Shown here: positions 60,801 through 64,000 of the stretch, one piece after another
Layout: each line of letters opens with the position of its first letter
How positions within the stretch are numbered: position 1 is the stretch's first letter
Source: CAYQNU01 sp964419055
Lineage (GTDB): Bacteria > Bacteroidota > Bacteroidia > Flavobacteriales_D > Parvicellaceae
DNA: 64,000 nt
Assembly: GCA_964419055.1 (NCBI GenBank)
Contig: CAYQNU010000002.1
Coordinates: forward strand, 124,001-188,000
Direction: 5' to 3'
Position numbers and translations under genes: made by a program
The notes under the pieces: model-generated
What the model saw: only the letters and a program-made list of their open reading frames with translations
Databases searched by the model: none
What the model was told of the DNA's origin: nothing

Positions 60801-62815
60801 GTTTCACGAATACATCCACTATTCCTTCCGGTACCATAACCTCTTACAATTGGAATTTTGGAGATGGTGTAGGTGTTTCAACACTTACTTCACCCACATA
60901 TACCTTTCCAACTGATGGAAATTATACAGTAACCTTGGTAGCAACCAGTAACAACGGTTGTGTGGATTCTGTTTCTACACCCGTAACTGTTTTTCCATTG
61001 CCAGCACCTTCTTTCACTCAAGTTGATGTGTGTGACGGTGCTCAAATGTCTTTTACCAACACATCTACCATTAGTTCTGGAACCATAACGGGATATAATT
61101 GGAATTTTGGGCAACCATTGGCAACTTCTACAGCAACCAATCCCGTTTATACATACACCACCAATGGTACTTTTACAGTTATTTTAGTGGCTACAAGTGA
61201 TGAAGGATGTGTATTCTCCACATCCGACCAAGTGGTAGTTTCGCCTACACCTACAGCTGGATTTACAGCCAATAATGTATGTTTGCAAACAGCGGCATTT
61301 ATGCAAAGTACAGCCAATGCCAATGGCGGAGCTATTGCTTTAACACAATGGGACTATACTTCTAATGGCTCTGTTGATTTTGCAGGTACGGATGCCACAT
61401 TTACCTATCCAACTGCTGGTTCATTTACCATTACACAAATAGTTAGTACCTTACAAGGATGTTCTGATACCATTTCGCAAAATATTACCATTCATCCGCT
61501 TCCAATTGTTCAATTTACAGGTCAAAATGTTTGTGAAGGGAATACTGTTTCCTTTACCAACACCTCTGGAATTGCCTCGGGTAGTATAAGCAGCTATTTT
61601 TGGGATTTTGGAAATGGCAACACTTCTACACAAGTTTCACCAACGGATTTATACGCTTTTGAAGGAGTTTTTAATGTGATTTTAACGGCCACTTCCAATA
61701 ATAATTGCAGTGCTCAATTAACTCAACCCGTGGAAATTTATCCTCTTCCAGATCCCCAATTTTTATTGGCTAATATTTGTGAGGATGAATCAGCTTCATT
61801 CACCAGTATTTCTAGTGTTTCAAATCAAAATACTACCAACTCAATCAATACATTAGTTTGGAATTTTGGGGTGCTACCAACCGTTACTGGTTCTGGTCAA
61901 TTTGCCAACCATACCTATCCAAATGCGGGAACATTTACTGTAACGCTTACTGCTACCACCAACAGAGGTTGTATTGCTGCCGTTCAAAATACCATTACAG
62001 TTAACCCAAAACCAATCGTAAGTTTTATCAGTATCAATAATCAGGGATGTTCAGAATTATGCGTAAACTTTACTAATAATTCTTCTGTTGCATCTGGTTC
62101 CATTGATGAATGGTTTTGGAATTTTGGTGACGGCAATTTAAGTCAATTGGCAAATACATCTAACTGTTATTCAAACACTCTTCCTCAAGATGTATTCTAT
62201 ACCGTAAGCTTAACAGGAATTACAGACCAAGGTTGTCAAAGCACCTTAATTCAACCCAACTTTGTTACTGTTTTTGGCCAACCAGTAGCAGACTTTGAGG
62301 CAGACAAATACATTACTTCATTGTATCAAACCAATATTAATTTTACCAATACTTCGTTATTAAGTGAAAGTTACGATTGGAATTTTTATGATATGGATTC
62401 ATCTAACCTAGAAAATCCTAGTCATATATTTCCATTTGGCGATAGTGGTGTGTACACCGTATGTTTAAATATTGCTTCCATAAACGGTTGTTTGGACAGT
62501 ACATGTAAAGACATTACCATTACTGGCGCACCTAATTTATACATTCCCAATTCGTTTACACCAAATGGAGATGGAGATAATGAATTTTTTGTTCCATACA
62601 TTTCTGGATTGTTAGAGCGGGAATTCACCTTTATGATTTTTGATCGTTGGGGGACAAAAATATACGAATCCACCTCTCCAACAGGTATCAGTTGGGATGG
62701 AACCTATCAAGGAATTCCAGCACCTATAGACACTTATACTTGGAGAATTAAAGGACTCAATCAATACGATTTATCAGAAATTAATAAAATTGGCCACATT
62801 AATTTGATTCGATAA
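57842..62815 (+). CDS. multi-PKD, C-type lectin T9SS type B surface adhesin
   Basis: A 1657-residue surface protein. Signal peptide about 1-29; an N-terminal beta domain (about 30-220); a calcium-binding thrombospondin-3-like linker (NDSDNDGMVDLNDLCP, about 220-245); a C-type lectin domain (about 281-402) with EPNNAGGNENY and QWNDL; an Ig-like module; about ten PKD modules (about 475-1556) with signatures such as WNFGDG; and the type B sorting domain (about 1561-1657, IPNSFTPNGDGDNEFF, then IFDRWGTKIYES). I chose ATG 57842, which follows the -7 box and starts the signal peptide; the frame is open from 57758. EPN in a lectin fold usually indicates mannose-type sugar binding. Confidence 0.92.
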   Translation: MKPLTFTKFLYIPLLIALSLFVTNSKAQTFPNPATLSTGQGANGTNDPIWQVSNWFNVWPTGTMGLTYNPAYISNNCAPGAWIDPASLAPPLNNGNWISSAGMPCDGISFAYVAFRLTLNLPTDCNGNSLATAGNYVLSFDGYVDNILVDVLINGVSENIPGLPGGSYAAGGQVNIVLDGPWAPGVNYVDFVVNNNLGGGGNLASTGDGDPYGLLLVANSTFGSTNDSDNDGMVDLNDLCPCDPGTNPYGCTDPDLFNCDVTAVRQAFTAAGCTEIPACANDCSVYFLNPSSLSGTDAQTFAQNLGANLISVQDAAENQCIIDELNNMGQAGVIWIGFNDEAIEGNFVWYDQSPVAYTNWAPGEPNNAGGNENYVQIYPNGQWNDLAFGGVAVSVIEVNLCPVITASPDVTICNGATANLTASTTLFGSGPYTYNWNDGAVGQTNNVTPTIDTEYIVTTTDRYSCTTEDTVNVTVNVLPTAASSFTVGCLDFLAQFTDLSTVNGGAIINQWFWDFGDGATSTLQNPSHQYATNGVYNASLTVTNADNCSHTTPFIVNAPPPTIVKITDNNPLCDPNALNWVTWTNVGGNNANGTISSDISMTLNHSVGGMSTTPDMYSGATFPPQFNVPITSTSIRNDLAGLLTFCFNTPVSNPQIAFSSIGNPGNPVQINTSEPYNIIWTGVGMTYPNSSSLIGTEGFTIISFPGTHTCITFDYLQSEAYCNIAFGIQDTNCQVKPKICPGESVTLTANGALDYIWSPAQGLNTTTGATVIASPTVTTTYYAVDANDVGCSYLDSVTIIVHHLPIPSFTQVDVCPGNLMSFTNTSTIQSGTITNYTWDFGDAIGTSILANDTYLYGGSGIYNVTLTATSNEGCVYDTVQPVEVFPLPQVSFTNVSACPGSDVAFTNTSTITSGSLQSFNWNFGDAIGTSLIENPLYAYATEGSYNVTLIVTSNEGCVDSITNSINVYPLPVVSFTQIDVCDDVAMSFTNTSTIPSGTITSYNWNFGDGVGVSTLTSPTYTFPTDGNYTVTLVATSNNGCVDSVSTPVTVFPLPAPSFTQVDVCDGAQMSFTNTSTISSGTITGYNWNFGQPLATSTATNPVYTYTTNGTFTVILVATSDEGCVFSTSDQVVVSPTPTAGFTANNVCLQTAAFMQSTANANGGAIALTQWDYTSNGSVDFAGTDATFTYPTAGSFTITQIVSTLQGCSDTISQNITIHPLPIVQFTGQNVCEGNTVSFTNTSGIASGSISSYFWDFGNGNTSTQVSPTDLYAFEGVFNVILTATSNNNCSAQLTQPVEIYPLPDPQFLLANICEDESASFTSISSVSNQNTTNSINTLVWNFGVLPTVTGSGQFANHTYPNAGTFTVTLTATTNRGCIAAVQNTITVNPKPIVSFISINNQGCSELCVNFTNNSSVASGSIDEWFWNFGDGNLSQLANTSNCYSNTLPQDVFYTVSLTGITDQGCQSTLIQPNFVTVFGQPVADFEADKYITSLYQTNINFTNTSLLSESYDWNFYDMDSSNLENPSHIFPFGDSGVYTVCLNIASINGCLDSTCKDITITGAPNLYIPNSFTPNGDGDNEFFVPYISGLLEREFTFMIFDRWGTKIYESTSPTGISWDGTYQGIPAPIDTYTWRIKGLNQYDLSEINKIGHINLIR

Positions 62816-62826
62816 TTGCTGACTAC

Positions 62827-63267
62827 TTATTTTTGAATAATTTCAATGCTTTCGAATTTAACCTTTTTTGTGCGCTTTTGGATAGGGTTCAAAACTTTAG
62901 GTAAGCAATCCTTATTATGAAAAATTTCTATATGAATGGAATCATTTTCTTGAAACATAGACAGGTCTATTTCAAATGCACTTGCAAAATTTAAATCCAA
63001 TTCTTTGTCATTTACAAATACGGTTGTTACACAAAATGGTAAAGTATCAATTGATGAAAACGGATTTTGTATGTACAGATTTTCACCTGAATATTTAATA
63101 TCATAAACTAAACGAGGTAATTTGTCATTGTTATTAATTGAATCTGATGTGCTATCGGAAATGGACAGATTCTTGGATGCACATTTATAATCGTTATTAT
63201 TTGAAGGTACTATTTTACATGCCGTTTGACTCAAAAAAATTAAATTGAACAATACAGCATTTTTCAT
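62827..63267 (-). CDS. hypothetical lipoprotein
   Basis: A 146-residue protein with a lipobox-like leader (FLSQTAC, Cys17), a Ser/Asp/Asn-rich linker (about 25-50) and a beta-rich remainder (about 52-146) including LPFCVTTVFVNDKELDL. I recognise no family. It lies 16 bases downstream of the serine hydrolase gene on the same strand and is convergent with the adhesin gene. Confidence 0.6.
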   Translation of the reverse strand: MKNAVLFNLIFLSQTACKIVPSNNNDYKCASKNLSISDSTSDSINNNDKLPRLVYDIKYSGENLYIQNPFSSIDTLPFCVTTVFVNDKELDLNFASAFEIDLSMFQENDSIHIEIFHNKDCLPKVLNPIQKRTKKVKFESIEIIQK

Positions 63268-63283
63268 TTCAAAAAGAATTCGT

Positions 63284-64000
63284 TTATTTCACAGCGGCAA
63301 CAATCTCTTTAACGAGTGTATTGTAATCGGGTTGTTGAAATCTAGATACAGCCATCCTCACAATTACCAATTGTTTACTAGGAATAATAAAAATTCGTTG
63401 TCCTTGAAATCCATCGGCAAAAAACATATCCTTGGGTGCATCAGGATACTCCTTAGGTGTTGGTAACCAAAATTGGGCAGCATAACTGTTGTCACTTCCA
63501 TTTGAGGGTTCAGAAGAAAATTTGACCCAATCTTCACTAAATAATTGATCTTCACCTACTCTTCCTTTATTCAAATATAATTGTCCAAAAGATGCCCAAT
63601 CACGAGCTGTAGCCCAAGCGTATGAGGACGCAACAAAATTTCCAGCTGCATCGGTTTCTAATCTAAAAGTGGGAGCTCCAATTCTATTAAACAATCGTTG
63701 ATAAGGAAATTTAAAATATTCTTCATACGTTTCAAAACGTGTGCGTAAATATCCTGACAATAAATTGGACGATCCAGATGAATATTCAAAATGTTCACCA
63801 CGTTTACCTTCTATTCCTTGCGATTTAACAAAATCAACCATATTACCCTCTTTATACAACATAAGAGTAACACCCGATAAATTAGCATAATTTTCTTCCC
63901 AATCAATACCACTATTCATTTGCAAAAGTTGCTTTAAAGTGATTTCTCTTTTATCGTCCGACCATTCTGGAAAAAGTGTTTTAGCCTCCAACGAAGCTAC
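63284..64000 (-). CDS. serine hydrolase, beta-lactamase class C family (partial)
   Basis: The frame stays open to the window edge, so these 238 residues are the C-terminal part. ITLKQLLQMNSGIDWEE is the conserved helix after the missing SxxK motif. FEYSSGSSNLLSGYL contains the YxN-equivalent, here Tyr-Ser-Ser. YAWATARDWASFGQLYLNKG is typical of the family. The third motif, normally HxG or KTG, is probably DGFQGQRIFIIP. Such enzymes are esterases or D-aminopeptidases in the envelope. The nucleophile cannot be checked here. Confidence 0.88.
   Translation of the reverse strand, partial: VASLEAKTLFPEWSDDKREITLKQLLQMNSGIDWEENYANLSGVTLMLYKEGNMVDFVKSQGIEGKRGEHFEYSSGSSNLLSGYLRTRFETYEEYFKFPYQRLFNRIGAPTFRLETDAAGNFVASSYAWATARDWASFGQLYLNKGRVGEDQLFSEDWVKFSSEPSNGSDNSYAAQFWLPTPKEYPDAPKDMFFADGFQGQRIFIIPSKQLVIVRMAVSRFQQPDYNTLVKEIVAAVK

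Overview
The window is a low-GC chromosomal segment from a Bacteroidota bacterium, probably the Flavobacteriia or a neighbouring class. Five observations support this. Three secreted proteins end in the 'gliding-motility-associated' (type B) C-terminal signal of the type IX secretion system (T9SS). There is a large SprB-repeat adhesin. DUF4296 and DUF5683 families are present. Several genes follow a Bacteroidota-type -7 box (TAnnTTTG) with no recognisable Shine-Dalgarno sequence. A single ORF carries a fused E1 alpha/beta 2-oxoacid dehydrogenase. I saw no rRNA, tRNA, CRISPR array, transposase or prophage.

Layout. 1-4.8 kb: the 3' half of a dihydroorotase, a DUF4296 lipoprotein, an MBL hydrolase, a block of intergenic palindromic repeats, then purK-purE. 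4.8-6.9 kb: an AT-rich accessory islet holding a small LMW-phosphatase-like protein and a HigBA-type toxin-antitoxin locus whose toxin gene carries an in-frame amber codon. 6.9-14.1 kb: an ATP-cone/restriction-endonuclease-like protein paired with a beta-CASP RNase-like protein, 3-hydroxyacyl-CoA dehydrogenase, cystathionine beta-synthase, a STAS-like protein, a TrmA/RlmD-type RNA methyltransferase and Bcp. 14.2-26.5 kb: a four-gene surface-adhesin cluster (nine-TPR protein, PorE/SprD-like OmpA protein, small one-repeat protein, 2730-residue SprB-like adhesin). 26.5-36 kb: housekeeping genes including Nudix, pyrE, DUF1015, PhyH, aldo/keto reductase, thioesterase and an ABC exporter. 36-41 kb: an unrecognised membrane-anchored protein, an O-antigen-ligase-like protein and two DEAD-box helicases. 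41.4-49.7 kb: a lysine/alanine-dehydrogenase-like enzyme, the parA-parB-DUF5683 chromosome-partition operon, a UPF0173 hydrolase, a second and apparently inactive dihydroorotase homologue, aroK and def. 49.7-55.4 kb: a paraoxonase-like lipoprotein, an ABC exporter, a barrel protein and the E1 fusion. 55.6-62.8 kb: two T9SS cargo proteins, one with a C-type lectin domain and about ten PKD modules. 62.8-64 kb: a lipoprotein and the 3' part of a serine hydrolase.

How it fits together. Pyrimidine synthesis (dihydroorotase, pyrE, pseudo-dihydroorotase) and purine synthesis (purK, purE) are scattered through the window. The secreted adhesins at 14-26 kb and 55-63 kb depend on a T9SS core that is not encoded here, apart from a possible PorE/SprD-like OmpA protein. 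The observations most worth following are the broken toxin beside an intact antitoxin, the metal-ligand-less dihydroorotase paralogue, the ATP-cone nuclease/beta-CASP pair, the one-repeat protein beside the giant adhesin, the structured leader before the second helicase, and several genes whose promoter boxes almost abut their start codons.
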